A stretch of 64,000 nt of DNA, from the NCBI GenBank assembly GCA_905221605.1, contig CAJNDS010000724.1, forward strand, positions 275,001 through 339,000, given 5' to 3'. The notes beneath the pieces were generated by a model. That model worked only from the letters and a program-made list of their open reading frames with translations, did no database searches and was not told the origin of the DNA. This stretch comes from Symbiodinium natans. Lineage: Eukaryota > Sar > Dinophyceae > Suessiales > Symbiodiniaceae. Shown here one piece after another: positions 34,201 through 43,100 of the stretch (position 1 is the first letter of the stretch; each line of letters starts with the position of its first letter). The position numbers and the translations under genes were made by a program.

Positions 34201-37200
34201 GAAGCCACGTGATTGAGTCAGAGCTTCCCTCACAGGATATCTAATGCCTTAGCTGCCCAGAGCTGAAGCCATCCTAAACACTAAACTCCTAAACCCGAAA
34301 CCTTAAACCCCATTTTATACCCTAGAATTCCAGGTATTTGCAAAGTTTACATTTTGTAGCTTACGGGTGTCACGTAGGGGACAGGCCACCTTTCCCTCCG
34401 TCCTGATCCACAGCCTCAAACCCTCCTACCCCTCACAGCCCCTTGGTGATTACTCAGGTTTAGGGTTTACGGTTTAGGGTTTAGGGTTCAGGGTATAGGG
34501 TTTAAGCCTGAGGATTTAGGGTTTACTTTGCCTTTTACATGAAGGCAGGACAACATTCGACCCTCTTCAGCCCCATTCACGTGTGGCTTAGGTGAGCCGT
34601 GCGTTGGAAACCGCCTCGCGACATTCCGATCACGGAAATTTCCGGGTGCCATGAGGGGAGACTAAAAGAGTGGCTTGGAGGTTCAGGCGCTTAGGGTTTA
34701 GGGTTTAGGGTTTAGGGTTCAGGGTAGTGTGAAACCCTCATGAGGGGATGGGGGATGGAGAGTTTCTTGGAGGTTCAGGGGGGGTGGGACGAAAACTGGG
34801 TTCTATGCAGCCTGTTTAGGGCAATGTTGTGTCATCACTGCAGCTGGCTTGCTTGTAACCCCGCTAACAAGTGCCGGCGAACTTTCAAAGATGATGTCGC
34901 AGGGTCTGGCGCAGCGGGAGCCCCCCTAAACCCTTAAGTCGCGTGCCCCCCAACACTGGGTTTGCTGACTGCCTGGATGTCTCAGCTGGGTGAAACGTGT
35001 CGAAGATTACTGCACCATATTTGCATGACAGTGTGAGTATATGTTGTCGTGAACTATGAAGTAGTAGAATAGAAAAGCCTAGTTCAGTCGACTACACTAT
35101 ATAATACAGTGTAGTGTAGTGCAAGTGAACGGTTTTATATGGGGAACAATGGGTCAATCCCTAGGCTCGTATCGTGAAGAGGCGAATCCATGGCATCGTA
35201 CATCGTGCATAACTAGCACGGTGTAGTCGAGTATTGTGGCAGTTACCTTCGTTCTACTTAGCACATGCTACTCCTACAATAACCAAAAGCCTTAAAGCCT
35301 AAACCCGAAATCCTAAAACCTAGACCCTCACATGCTGTTACTAGTGTTGCCCTAAACCCTAAACCATGAAACCTAGATCCGGAACCCTAAATCCACAAGA
35401 ATCTGATGGACCCAACTCCACTGCCAGGAGGCACGCGAACTCTTGCGTGAGCAGCAGCAGAACCTGGGTTGCCTTTTTTAGGGTTTCGTTTAGGGTTTAG
35501 GGTTTAGGGTTTAGGGTTTAGAGTTTAGGGTTTAGGGTTTAGAGTTTAGGGTTTAGAGTTTAGGGTTTAGGGTTTCTGGAGTTTCGTTTAGGGGGTTGAT
35601 TTAGAGGGGTTAGGGGTTTAGGGGCTTTGGAGTTCCGCAAATACTCGATCCTGAAAGGACCAAGGGCGCACTGAAGAGAGCAAACCCTTAAGCCTGAACC
35701 CTAAACCCTAAACCCTAAACCCTAAACCCTAAACCCTAAACCCTAAACCCTAAACCCTAAACCCTAAACCCTAAACCCTAAACCCCAAACCCTAAACCAC
35801 TCCTAAGCCCGAAAGGTCCCGAAGGCCCTAAAGGGACCCTTGTAAAGGGTCGCTGGTTTAGGGAGCTATGTGGGGTTCAATACGGGACCTGGCACTTGAG
35901 AGCTGTCCATGTAGAACTGAGGTTTTTCTTTGCGCGGGTGGTTGCGTCAGCTTGCAGTAGGAAGACTCTGTAAAGGCCGAAACCCTAAACCCTAAACCCT
36001 AAACCCGAAGCCCTAAAGAAAAAGGCTTCCAAGCACAAATCTCTGCACTTCCCCAGTGCGAACCCCTAAGAGCACAAATGTCCCACCAAGAACATGCAAG
36101 AGGGTACTCGGTACGCACGCATGAGTTATCGGCCTAGGGTTTAGGGTTTAGGGTTTAGGGTTTAGGGTTTAGGGTTTAGGGGCCACCTTGTAATTGTGTG
36201 TTTACTATGCTGTTACTCTAATGTTCCTATACTAGTACGGCGTTTTCGTTTTTCAAGCGTACGAAAACCCTGGCCTGTATCCAGCAAACTAAACGGTAAA
36301 AGTTGAAACCTTCAAAGCCAGACAACCCTAAAGCCTTCATAAAGCCTGAGGCCTAAACCCTAAACCCTAAACCCTAAACCCTAAACCCTAAACCCTAAAC
36401 CCCAAAACTCAGGAGGATCCAAAGTGCGCCGCAGACGCCAGTTTTCAAGGCATTCCTTGGGGTTGCCTGCGTTGGTGGGCTACGGGGCTTTCGTTGCTTT
36501 TGGTGTAGGGCTTGTGTTGTGAGAGCTTACTGCTTCGAGCTCTTGTGCGCTTGAGGGATACGAGGGTTTCCGAAACAGGGGGTACGTTATTGGGGTCCCT
36601 TTATTTCCGGAACACCCCCCCCCCCCCCTTTCTTCATCTCCTTGCCATCAGAGCCAAGAGTTGGGCAGGATGAGGAGAAGTTGTCGTAGTCGTAGTCGTG
36701 GTGGTGGTAGCAGAAGCAGCAGTGAACGCTCAAAGGCTTGGAGAAATTCGCGGAGAGTCTGGGAGAGCCAGGAAGAATCTTCGAGTCAAGGGCATGAACA
36801 TCGAGGGGCCAGAAGGTGAGACAAACCCCCTGCTTGAGTAGTCAGGCTAAGACCCAACCGTTAATCTTGTTAATCTGCTGCTTTTTTTGGGGTGCTTACC
36901 TGACTATATTATGGGTATCTCTCAACATAGGGGCATCCCTTGTATATCCCCGGATACTATAATTCCTGAGTCTTAGTGCTTCGGATCAAAGAGGAACAGT
37001 TGGCCTTTCGAGCTGAAGAGTTGTTTCAGTTTTAGGGCTTAGGCTTAGGGTTTGGGGTCAACTTCTACTTGCCTTCCTGGTCTTACCTTCAGTGTTGTAG
37101 GGTTTCGCGACATTGGCGCAGTATTCGCCCTACACCCTAAACCCTAAACCCTAAACCCTAAACCCTAAACCCTAAACCCTAAACCCTAAGCCCTAAACCC

Positions 37201-38704
37201 CAAACCCTAAACCCTCTTAAGGCCCTCCTGAAGCTTACAGGCGCTGGGCTCCGAACTCCTGGATGCTCAGCACCGCATGTCCGACCAGCGGACCTGGCAG
37301 CGCGGCGGAAGGTTTTACTCTAAGGTTTCAGGTTCAGGGTTTTAGGGTTTGGGGTTTAGGGTGTAGGGTTAAGGGTTTAGGGTTTGGGGTTTAGGGTTTA
37401 GGGTTTAGGGTTAGGGGTTTGGGGTTTAATTCGGGTTGAGGTTTGGGTTTTGAGGTTCTTGGGGTTTAGGTCTCTTCGGGGCTTGCTGTGGGTGCTGGGG
37501 GAACCCCTCTAGCACAGTTCGAGGTGGGTTAGAGCCTAAACCCTAAACCCTAAACCCTAAACCCTAAACCCTAAACCCTAAACCCTAAACCCTAAACCCT
37601 AAACCCTACTGTAAACCCTAAACCCTAAACCCTAAACCCTAAACCCTAAACCCTAAACTCTGAACCCTGAACCCTAAACCCTAAACCCTAAACCCTGAAC
37701 AGCAAGGCACTGTGGCTCGGCCTCTGTCAAGGAAGCGGTCTCCATGCACAAGGCAGGGGAAGCTGCCAGGGTGCCCCTGCAGTCTGTTCTGAGGGTCTGG
37801 GGGTTTAGGGTTTCGGGGTTAGGGTTTAGGGTTGAGGGTTGAGGGTTTAGGGTTTAGGATTTAGGGTTTAGGGTTTCGGGTGTAGGGTTTAGGGTTTAGG
37901 GTTTGGGGTATGGGGTTTAGGGAGGTTCAGGGTTTAGGGTTCAGGGGTGAAGACAATATCTGGGAGTGAAGATGGGGAGGAGGCCTGGTAACAGTGGTGG
38001 TTGCAGCGGTTCCCGGAGAGCACCATCCGCAGTTAGCAGCCAGCACCACTACGAAGACGTTGCTGCAGTTTACGTGTCCTTGAATAGATTGCAGTTCATC
38101 AGGGTTTAGAGTTTAGGTACTCTAAAGGTTTCATGTCGCCCCTATACATACGTACATATGTATATATATATATGTATATATGTATATATGTATATATGTA
38201 TATATATACACATACACATATCCCCTCTAAGAGATTAATATTTGGGTTGTGGCCACCCGTAAATCCTGAACCCTGAGCCCAAAGCTAAACCAGTATCTTC
38301 AAACCTCGAAGACGCCTGAAAGGTCCTGCGTGTGCGAGTCGGGTGAGGGTTTAGGGTTTAGGGTTTAGGGTTTAGGGTTTGGGGTTTAAGGTTTAGGGTT
38401 TAGGGTTCAGGGTTTGTGGTTTGGGGTTTGCGGCATCGCCACCCAAGCCCCCCCTTTCTCTGCTGCAAGATGCAACGCACGACGAACACCATACCGTCCC
38501 CCTCCTGTGCGGTGGCGCCTGAGCGGCAAAGAGCGTTCAAGAAATCTTCCGTAGCGCGATCCATACCCACAGAGGAAGGTTTTAGCGTTTAGGGTTTAGG
38601 GTTTGACCCCTAAACCCTGAACCCTAAACCCTAAACTCTAAACCCTAAACCCTAAACTCTAAACCCTTTCCTTAGGCGTCTTGAATTTCTTCAAGAGGAG
38701 CTGA
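19179..38704 (+). CDS. VWA-domain protein (WAV3/Vwaint-like), 27 exons
   Basis: I joined 27 exons by reading phase; they give 1,629 coding bases including the stop (542 residues) over 19.5 kb. Exons: 19179-19202, 20366-20410, 20904-20986, 21889-21921, 23135-23183, 23656-23723, 24786-24843, 25357-25407, 26472-26527, 27075-27148, 27675-27721, 27908-27959, 28437-28494, 28798-28876, 29238-29266, 29994-30129, 30572-30670, 30937-31050, 32390-32466, 32876-32920, 33504-33555, 35428-35448, 36413-36436, 37241-37311, 37707-37752, 38470-38578, 38676-38704. Residues 1-100 are Pro/Gln/Ala-rich. A VWA domain follows: MIDAS VLDVSGSMGG, then SDRLSIVTFNS, GGTDIASGLDLGL, AILLLTDGQD and SVYAFGFGVDHD. A segment like the Vwaint region follows (IPDIFAEERRDILLELSV). 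All key VWA residues are present. Plant WAV3-type and fungal VWA proteins share this order (memory). No RING was found. By this model donors are 12 GC, 7 GA and 7 GT; all acceptors are AG and 23 of 26 are followed by G. The first six exons are less certain than those from 24786 on. Confidence 0.75.
19377..19488. mobile_element. Hairpin element family 2 copy
   Basis: Left end CCATGTGGGAGTTTCCGAAA and right end whose complement is CCACATGGGGGCTCAGGAAA. The inside has GGGGGTACCTTATTG and TCCTTATTCTAAG as in other copies, in reverse orientation relative to 16251. Confidence 0.65.
20172..20270. mobile_element. Hairpin element family 3
   Basis: Left TGGTTCTTACAGTAGGGAAT pairs with right TATTCCCTACCAAGAACTA. 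The inside repeats GGGAATGAGGTACG-type sequence. Related to 57064-57180 and a partial copy near 41277-41360. Confidence 0.6.
20366..20410 (+). CDS. VWA gene exon 2 (Pro/Ala-rich)
   Basis: It begins after CGCAG and encodes ARVPPAFQAPPAPAT. The donor would be GAGCCT. It is part of a disordered N-terminal region. Confidence 0.4.
20904..20986 (+). CDS. VWA gene exon 3 (Gln/Pro-rich)
   Basis: After GCTGAG the frame reads GGYPAQQPTAPAPAYRP, then NLEPGAWGPR. A TTTAGGG array starts just after the exon. Confidence 0.5.
21091..21195. mobile_element. Hairpin element family 1 copy
   Basis: Arms: TGTTACCCCCTTGTACTAAA with AGTCCTTAATGG, pairing with CTATCAAGGACTGCTAGTAT and AAGGGGAACATTCCAA. Lies inside intron 3 of the VWA gene. 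Confidence 0.65.
21522..21632. mobile_element. Hairpin element family 2 copy
   Basis: GCATGGGGGTTTTCGATCA at the left pairs with TACGGTAGACCACCATATG at the right. Contains AGTAGTAGCATCCCCTTATA and CAATAAGGTACCCCC. Confidence 0.65.
21889..21921 (+). CDS. VWA gene exon 4
   Basis: A CCCTAAA array precedes it and a TTTAGGG array follows. Encoded residues are PWTALQAQHQR in the phase that fits its neighbours. The donor is GTGCTT. Confidence 0.4.
22818..22842. repeat. Poly-T run
   Basis: An uninterrupted T run of more than twenty bases within an intron of the VWA gene. It may be an old poly-A tail on the other strand. Confidence 0.6.
23135..23183 (+). CDS. VWA gene exon 5 (acidic)
   Basis: After GTTAG the frame gives RRPATVDFRDDDEPLA, ending at a conventional GTGAGA donor. 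Confidence 0.55.
23540..23602. repeat. CCCTAAA array
   Basis: About nine near-perfect units before exon 6 of the VWA gene. Confidence 0.9.
23656..23723 (+). CDS. VWA gene exon 6
   Basis: After CCCCAG it encodes MRLPTPAATAAEPDPDVAQA then PN. The exon ends two bases into a codon before GACCAC, which the next exon completes. It is flanked by CCCTAAA on the left and TTTAGGG on the right. Confidence 0.55.
24786..24843 (+). CDS. VWA gene exon 7
   Basis: It encodes YSAIPKNSAQTIFGLVTVQ, a beta-strand-like lead-in common just before VWA domains of this family. The donor is GCTGCT; a TTTAGGG array follows within 15 bases. Confidence 0.75.
25266..25338. repeat. CCCTAAA array
   Basis: About ten perfect units ending about 20 bases before exon 8 of the VWA gene. 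Confidence 0.9.
25357..25407 (+). CDS. VWA gene exon 8
   Basis: It encodes AAPAAANTTPQRKPMDL. The last residues join to the MIDAS exon as RKPMDL|VCVLDVSGSM, a typical VWA start. The donor is GCC. Confidence 0.8.
25464..25830. repeat. TTTAGGG array passing into GGGTTTAAA and GGGTTAAAAA variants
   Basis: Starts as TTTAGGG after exon 8, then becomes GGGTTTAAA and finally GGGTTAAAAA over 350 bases. The gradient of unit types suggests local expansion. Confidence 0.8.
26339..26438. mobile_element. Hairpin element family 1 copy
   Basis: GGATGCTGCCCCCTTATTCT and AGCAGTCCTTGATGG pair with TATCAGGGACTGTTAGTATG and AGGGGTGACATCCCA. It ends 33 bases before the MIDAS exon. Confidence 0.7.
26472..26527 (+). 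CDS. VWA gene exon 9, MIDAS motif
   Basis: It encodes VCVLDVSGSMGGANKLDDL with the DxSxS metal-binding motif of VWA domains. The exon ends CT before GACCCT (GA donor) and the next exon supplies G. Hairpin family 1 elements sit on both sides. Confidence 0.9.
26584..26692. mobile_element. Hairpin element family 1 copy
   Basis: CTGGGATGTTCCCCCGTATG pairs with CGCAAGGGGGAGCACCCCAA, with the AGTCCTTAGTGGGGAATATA inner arm. It lies 57 bases after the MIDAS exon. Confidence 0.7.
26890..27042. repeat. CCCTGAA array passing into CCCTAAA
   Basis: Starts with AACCCTG variants, then about ten CCCTAAA units, ending before exon 10 of the VWA gene. Confidence 0.9.
27075..27148 (+). CDS. VWA gene exon 10
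   Basis: It encodes KSAMRFVINELSPSDRLSIV then TFNS, the second helix and strand of a VWA fold. It is bracketed by CCCTAAA on the left and TTTAGGG on the right. GC donor. Confidence 0.9.
27675..27721 (+). CDS. VWA gene exon 11
   Basis: It encodes GADRRLRLRRMDRALT, matching the 'RLFPLRRM' position of WAV3-like VWA domains. The acceptor is CCAGAG and the donor GTTGCT. Confidence 0.8.
27908..27959 (+). CDS. VWA gene exon 12
   Basis: It encodes DREGQDEAMVATLRMAA, then a split Gly codon. The acceptor is CTGCAG and the donor GCGGCG. Confidence 0.85.
28437..28494 (+). CDS. VWA gene exon 13
   Basis: It encodes GGTDIASGLDLGLHVVEQ, the third MIDAS loop (GGT) of the VWA domain. GC donor (GCACGG). Confidence 0.9.
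28798..28876 (+). CDS. VWA gene exon 14
   Basis: It encodes RHKNKVSAILLLTDGQDRSS then RPSIVA, containing the LLLTDGQD strand and metal-site Asp. GT donor. Confidence 0.9.
29238..29266 (+). CDS. VWA gene exon 15, 29-base exon
   Basis: After CTGCAG it encodes ETKAEALHP plus the first two bases of Glu. The intron start GCGTGT resembles the next exon start GCGTGC. Phase fits both neighbours. Confidence 0.65.
29994..30129 (+). CDS. VWA gene exon 16
   Basis: It encodes RAAKAGCSVYAFGFGVDHDA, GMLNEIAEVARTPFTYVE and NTAAVPE. This is the highly typical C-terminal half of a WAV3-like VWA domain. Flanks are CCCTAAA then TTTAGGG; the donor is GCTCCC. Confidence 0.92.
30572..30670 (+). CDS. VWA gene exon 17
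   Basis: It encodes AFAGVVSGLASIVAQQVQLS then IKCRAVLKDATWA, the last VWA helix and first strand of the next domain. GC donor followed at once by a TTTAGGG array. Confidence 0.9.
30937..31050 (+). CDS. VWA gene exon 18
   Basis: It encodes VNTPFQVERDGEHNAVVTIP then DIFAEERRDILLELSVPE, the beta-rich region after VWA. A GA donor (GACAGA) keeps the frame to the next exon. Confidence 0.85.
31288..31406. mobile_element. Hairpin element family 7 (single copy seen)
   Basis: AGTACCCTGAGGGTCCATGT at the left pairs with TACATGGACCCTTAGGGGTA at the right. The inverted repeat is about 20 bases. Intronic. Confidence 0.55.
31690..31862. repeat. GGGAGCGC and GGGCGT short tandem repeats
   Basis: GAGAGTGG and GGGAGCGC units give way to about ten perfect GGGCGT hexamers. 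The long ORFs over this tract are low-complexity artefacts. It lies in an intron of the VWA gene. Confidence 0.85.
32390..32466 (+). CDS. VWA gene exon 19
   Basis: It encodes EHAAEAGGCLLEARARYIDL then SLAGR. GT donor (GTCTTT); CCCTAAA-type array before, TTTAGGG array after. Confidence 0.8.
32876..32920 (+). CDS. VWA gene exon 20
   Basis: It encodes TPPVSMSVQRVEEP with split codons at both ends. The GA donor (GATGCT) gives a joined reading VEEPQPELEPD. Confidence 0.65.
33504..33555 (+). CDS. VWA gene exon 21
   Basis: It encodes PELEPDVEVSEQRQRWE, the charged helix start typical of the Vwaint-type tail. GC donor. Confidence 0.75.
35428..35448 (+). CDS. VWA gene exon 22, 21-base exon
   Basis: After CTGCCAG it encodes EARELLR. 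The open frame continues to about 35467, but a GA donor here keeps phase with the next exon. The 3' boundary is uncertain. Confidence 0.55.
35696..35798. repeat. CCCTAAA array
   Basis: About fourteen nearly perfect units inside the intron between VWA exons 22 and 23. Confidence 0.9.
36413..36436 (+). CDS. VWA gene exon 23, 24-base exon
   Basis: After ACTCAG it encodes EDPKCAAD. A GC donor (GCCAGT) keeps phase; the open frame runs on to about 36449. Confidence 0.55.
36561..36620. mobile_element. Short deleted copy of hairpin element family 2
   Basis: GAGGGTTTCCGAAACAGGGG and GGTACGTTATTGGGGTCC are followed directly by TTTCCGGAACACCCC, so the middle is deleted but the ends remain. Confidence 0.5.
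37241..37311 (+). CDS. VWA gene exon 24
   Basis: After CTTACAG it encodes ALGSELLDAQHRMSDQRTWQ then RGG. GT donor (GTTTTA). Confidence 0.8.
37535..37700. repeat. CCCTAAA array
   Basis: More than twenty units ending just before VWA exon 25. Confidence 0.9.
37707..37752 (+). CDS. VWA gene exon 25
   Basis: It encodes HCGSASVKEAVSMHK in the phase set by exon 24. GC donor. Confidence 0.75.
38155..38222. repeat. TATATATG microsatellite
   Basis: Alternating TATATATG/TATATG units, intronic. Confidence 0.85.
38470..38578 (+). CDS. VWA gene exon 26
   Basis: It encodes MQRTTNTIPSPSCAVAPERQ then RAFKKSSVARSIPTEE. The join SMHK|MQRTTN resembles tails of this family. GT donor (GTTTTA). Confidence 0.75.
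38676..38704 (+). CDS. VWA gene exon 27 and stop
   Basis: After CCTTAG the carried phase reads GVLNFFKRS followed by TGA at 38702-38704. Ending exactly in phase supports the whole model. Confidence 0.7.
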
Positions 38705-40110
38705 ATCTTGCTTGACTTTGGCTTCTTTGGCTTTGGGGCTTCTGCGCCTGGGGTTTCGGCTGAGGGTCCCTTCCGAGGGCTTGCGGCTTAAGGTTTGGCA
38801 AAAACTGACCCTAAACCCTAAACCCTAAACCTTAAACCCTAAACCCTAAACCCTAAACCCGAAACCCCTAACCCCAAACCCTAAACCCCAAACCCTAAGC
38901 CCCATCATCTTCGCAGGGTTTAGGGCCCTGAGTTCTGTTCAGGCAATTCTCACATCAGGGTGCCCAAGAGTACCCCTGTTCCTGTCATAGAGCATCAGCG
39001 AGCCCTTTAAATCAGACAAAAGATACCTTCCGGCAATTCTCAAATTGGGATGCCCAAGAGTACCCCTACTCCTGTTTTTAGAGTAACCCCAAACCCTTTA
39101 AATATGAAAACGACTGCCGCCTTTCTGGGTGTAGGGTGGGGGTCTAGGATGTAGGGCGTTGAGCATCTGTAACATGACCACAAGAATATGCCTTATGATT
39201 CCGTGCCTGTACCCAGTCCCTGTAGACACGCACAAAACTCCTCAGCGAGAAGCTTGTCTTGTATATACAAAACGCGCCACAACGGAATCAAACCTAACCC
39301 CCGAACCCTGAACCCTAAACTCAAAACCCAGCTGCAGTGACGGTTGCTGACTCGGCCTTAGCTCACCCTCGTGTTTCCCTGAAGACGAGTGAGTGGGGTG
39401 GCCCTAAACCCTAAACCCACAGGGCGGCGGGTTGGGGTTTAAGTTTGCCCTTGTGACTGAAGATCTTGGAACTCGCGGTTCTGGGGTCTAGGGTTTCGGG
39501 TTTAAGGCAGCAGGCTCAAACAGGTTTTCTAATAACCCTCACCAAGGCACCTTGACTCACGTTGGGAATTAGATCCAGGGGGGGTATGAGGGCGGGTCCC
39601 GGGATGGTTCCAGGAACGCAGGCATGCTTTTTGAGCAACAAGAACCAAATGCACATGCACCGAAGTGTAGACATATGGGGTTTCCAGAGAATGGGGGGTG
39701 GTAACCTTTTTGGGGATTCCCCTTAAGGGTACCCCGCATTGAGGGAGACCCCATATCTTTTTGGGTTTTTTCAGCGTGTCGGTTTTCGGCTTCGGGGTTA
39801 ACACTTGGGAGGATGGCGACTTGGCTGGTCTGAGCTATATAAGGGGCGAAAACAAAGGCACCTTGCCTGGGACCCCTGGGCCCCGCCTGGGACCTGGGAC
39901 CCCAAAAGCCTGACACCAGACCTGCTGGAATGGAAGAAGTTTTTGGAAGTGGACTGTTGACTTGAGTTTAGGCTTAAACCCTAGACCCCAGACCCTATAC
40001 CCTAAACCCTAAACACTAAACCCTAAACCCTAAACCCTAAACCCTAAACCCTAAACCCTAAACCCTAAAAGGAATAGGTTCGGGTCATTTTGCCGGGATA
40101 AAAGTCTTAG
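38705..40110. other. Between VWA gene and next candidate gene
   Basis: Contains CCCTAAA arrays and two similar segments near 38945 and 39032 (CAATTCTCA ... GATGCCCAAGAGTACCCCT). One exon-like island (39335-39387: TVADSALAHPRVSLKTS) has no placed partner. The 91- to 115-codon minus-strand frames at 39529-39916 have no recognised content. Confidence 0.4.
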
Positions 40111-43100
40111 ATGGCTGCTCCACGAAGCTGTCTCTTCGCGAGTCTGCATCCCAACCTTCACAGCTTCTGCGCCATTTCACAGCAGCCCTCAATCCTCAAC
40201 CCTAAACCCTAAGCCCTAAACGCTAAACCCGAAACCCTAAACCCCTAACTTTGAATCATTGAGCCCTCTAGCCACCGAGATGCTCCCTGAACCTCCCCAG
40301 AAAAACAGCCCATCGATTTCTGGTGAGGCGCGGCCGTCCACCAAGTCACTCTATGTCAGCAGCAGGCAGTAGCTGGGCCTGTGGAGTTGGGCAAAAGGGT
40401 TTAGGTTGCGGGATGACTGCCTGAGGTTTGACCCAGAACGGTCTGGTAAAAAGTTTAGGTTTTAAGACAGCTGTGCGCAGAATACAGGTAGCAGTTTTCC
40501 GAAAGTCGCTTTGGGTTCCCCCACAAAACAGGATGAGCATACCTTCCAAGAAGAGTGTATCTGACATCCACAAGCTTGGAGGGACGACCTTCGCATCCAA
40601 ACTGGCGAACGGTTTTTGGGTCCTAAGCCCTAAGCCCTAAGCCGGAAGCCCGAAGCCCTAAACCCTAAACTCCAAACCCTAAACCCTAAACCCTAAACCC
40701 TAAACCCTAAGCCCTAAACCCTAAACCCTAAACCCTAAACCCACATAGGGGCTGCGGCTCGGCAGTGCGGGGATCGACGTGGGGGCTTCTGTGGGGGTTG
40801 CTCCAAAAAAGGGTACCCCTCAGGGTGTCGGCTTTGCTCAGGGTTTAGGGTTTAGGGTTTAGGGTTTAGGGTTTAGGGGGGGTCCCTTTAAGCGGATTCT
40901 ATTCGGCTTGGGGTTTAACATGGGTACCCCTACTTGGGAAATGCCCATACGCACTTGAATTGGGGCTTATAAACTAGAGTTACCCTACAGAGCGAACCCC
41001 AAAAACACCCTATGAGCCTTGCCAAGCCCTCAACGCCAAACCCTCATCCGAAACCCTAGGCCATCCCTAAACCTTAAACCCTAAACCCTAAACCCTAAAC
41101 CCTAAACCCTAAACCCTGAGAACTACCCATGAACCTTCCAGTAGAATTCCAGACTCCGGATGAAGGACCTAGGGTTTAGGGTTTATGGGTTTAGGGTTTA
41201 GGGTAGCCATGGATGTCGTCGTGATTCTCGGTAGCTGCGACTACTGCAACGTATGCCAAGCTATATGATAAAGAACCTTTGGTTCTCAGTCGGGAATCAG
41301 GGAATGCAGTACCTCATAGACTCTCTTGAAGGGTATGTATCGGGGGGATATAGGATACGTCAACCCAACCCTAAACCTGAAACCCTAAACCCTAAACCCT
41401 AAACCCTAAACCCTAAACCCTAAACCCTAAACCCTAAACCCTCTCTTTCTTATATATATATATATACATATATTTAAACCTTCGGCCGATTTCGGCCACG
41501 GCCGAAAAGCCACGAACACTGGTCCCCCCAGTGTTCGGCCGATTTCGGCCACGGCCGAAAAGCCACGAACACTGGTCCCCCCAGTGTTCGGCCGATTTCG
41601 GCCTGGCCGAAAAGCCACGAACACTGGTCCCCCCAGTGTTCGGCCGATTTCGGCCTGGCCGAAAAGCCACGAACACTGGTCCCCCCAGTGTTCGGCCGAT
41701 TTCGGCCACGGCCGAAAAGCCACGAACACTGGTCCCCCCAGTGTTCGGCCGATTTCGGCCTGGAAGCCACGAACACTGGTCCCCCAGTGTTCGGCCGATT
41801 TCGGCCCCTCCCCCCCCCCCCCCCCCCCTCCCCTCCCCCCCCTCTCTCCCCCCCTCTCACTCCCTATCCTCACCCCGTCCCCTCCCCTAATCTGACCCTA
41901 TTGTTCGTCGGTGGAAGGTTCAGTGGAAAACGTGTCCGAGTTGGGTAGGTACTCTGGGGAAGATGACAACCGTTTATTTTCTTAATGTTATGGGATTCTT
42001 TGGGCGGGTGGGTTTTTTTCTGAGCCTGGAATGAATGCTAGAACAGTGACCCTCTAGACCCTAAACCCTAAACCCTAAACCCTAAACCCTACACCCTAAG
42101 CGCTACATCCGAGGACGGAGTGCATCCTCAGGAGTTCCGAGGCCCGTCTTGGGGATGTGTTCGGATGCAGGGCTGGGAATCTGGGACTTGGGGTTCGTCT
42201 TTGAACGGCTCAGGGTCTTTAGGGTTTAGGGTTTAGGGTTGGGGGTTCAGGGTTTAGGGTTTAGGGTTGGGGGTTTAGGGTTTAGGGTTTAGGGTTAAGG
42301 GTTGATATGGTGTACCTGGAGCATTGATCAGGTAGTCATGATGCGGCTTTTTGCAGTAATCTGATGCCTTCGACCCTGGCAAAAGCAGTTTTGGGTGTGT
42401 TGGGCTCCGTTTCCGCCTGGTAAACCCTAAGCCCCAAACCAAAAGCCCTAATCCCTGGACCTCACCAACGCCTTGCCAGGGTACTCAAAAGATTGGAAAC
42501 CTCACATATCCCAAACGACGCTTATCCTTACTACTGCAACCCCCCCCCCCCCCCCCCGAAAGTATCTTGTTTTGGAAGCCACCCAGACTTGCCTGCAGCC
42601 CTGACAATCCACTTGGGGCACGGGAGTAAATTTAGTATGCGATCGCCTAGGAAGAGTATTGGCATTCTGAATAATTGCTGGTAGTATAGTAGTAGCATGA
42701 AGAAAAGCAAAGCTTTCGACTCCCAAAACATCGTAACATTGTGAGTCTTCATAGGAGGAAAAGCAAACGGAAACCCTAAACCCTAAACCCTAAACCCTAA
42801 ACCCTAAACCCTAAACCCTAAACCCTAAACCCTAAACCCTAAACCCTAAACCCTAAACCCTAAACAGTTTAGCCACAAGCCCCGCAGTGTCGAAGAATTG
42901 CCAGCTGTGGAGTATGTACCAAACAAAAAGGGCATTAGCATCTTTTGGTACAAAAACACTGTGCTATAGAGTGCATACTATGTACTATACTATACTAGGC
43001 TATATATATATTATACCATGCTATACTATACTATGCTATATCCTATACTCTGTACCCTATACTCTATACTCTATACTCTATACTCTATACTCTATACTCT

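Noticed and set aside
41484-41806. CRISPR-like repeat array
   Set aside because: The units are contiguous without unique spacers, and the context is eukaryotic.
41427-41948. ORFs of 86-148 codons on both strands
   Set aside because: They translate the 53-bp minisatellite and the C-rich tract; open frames on both strands follow from the repeat period.
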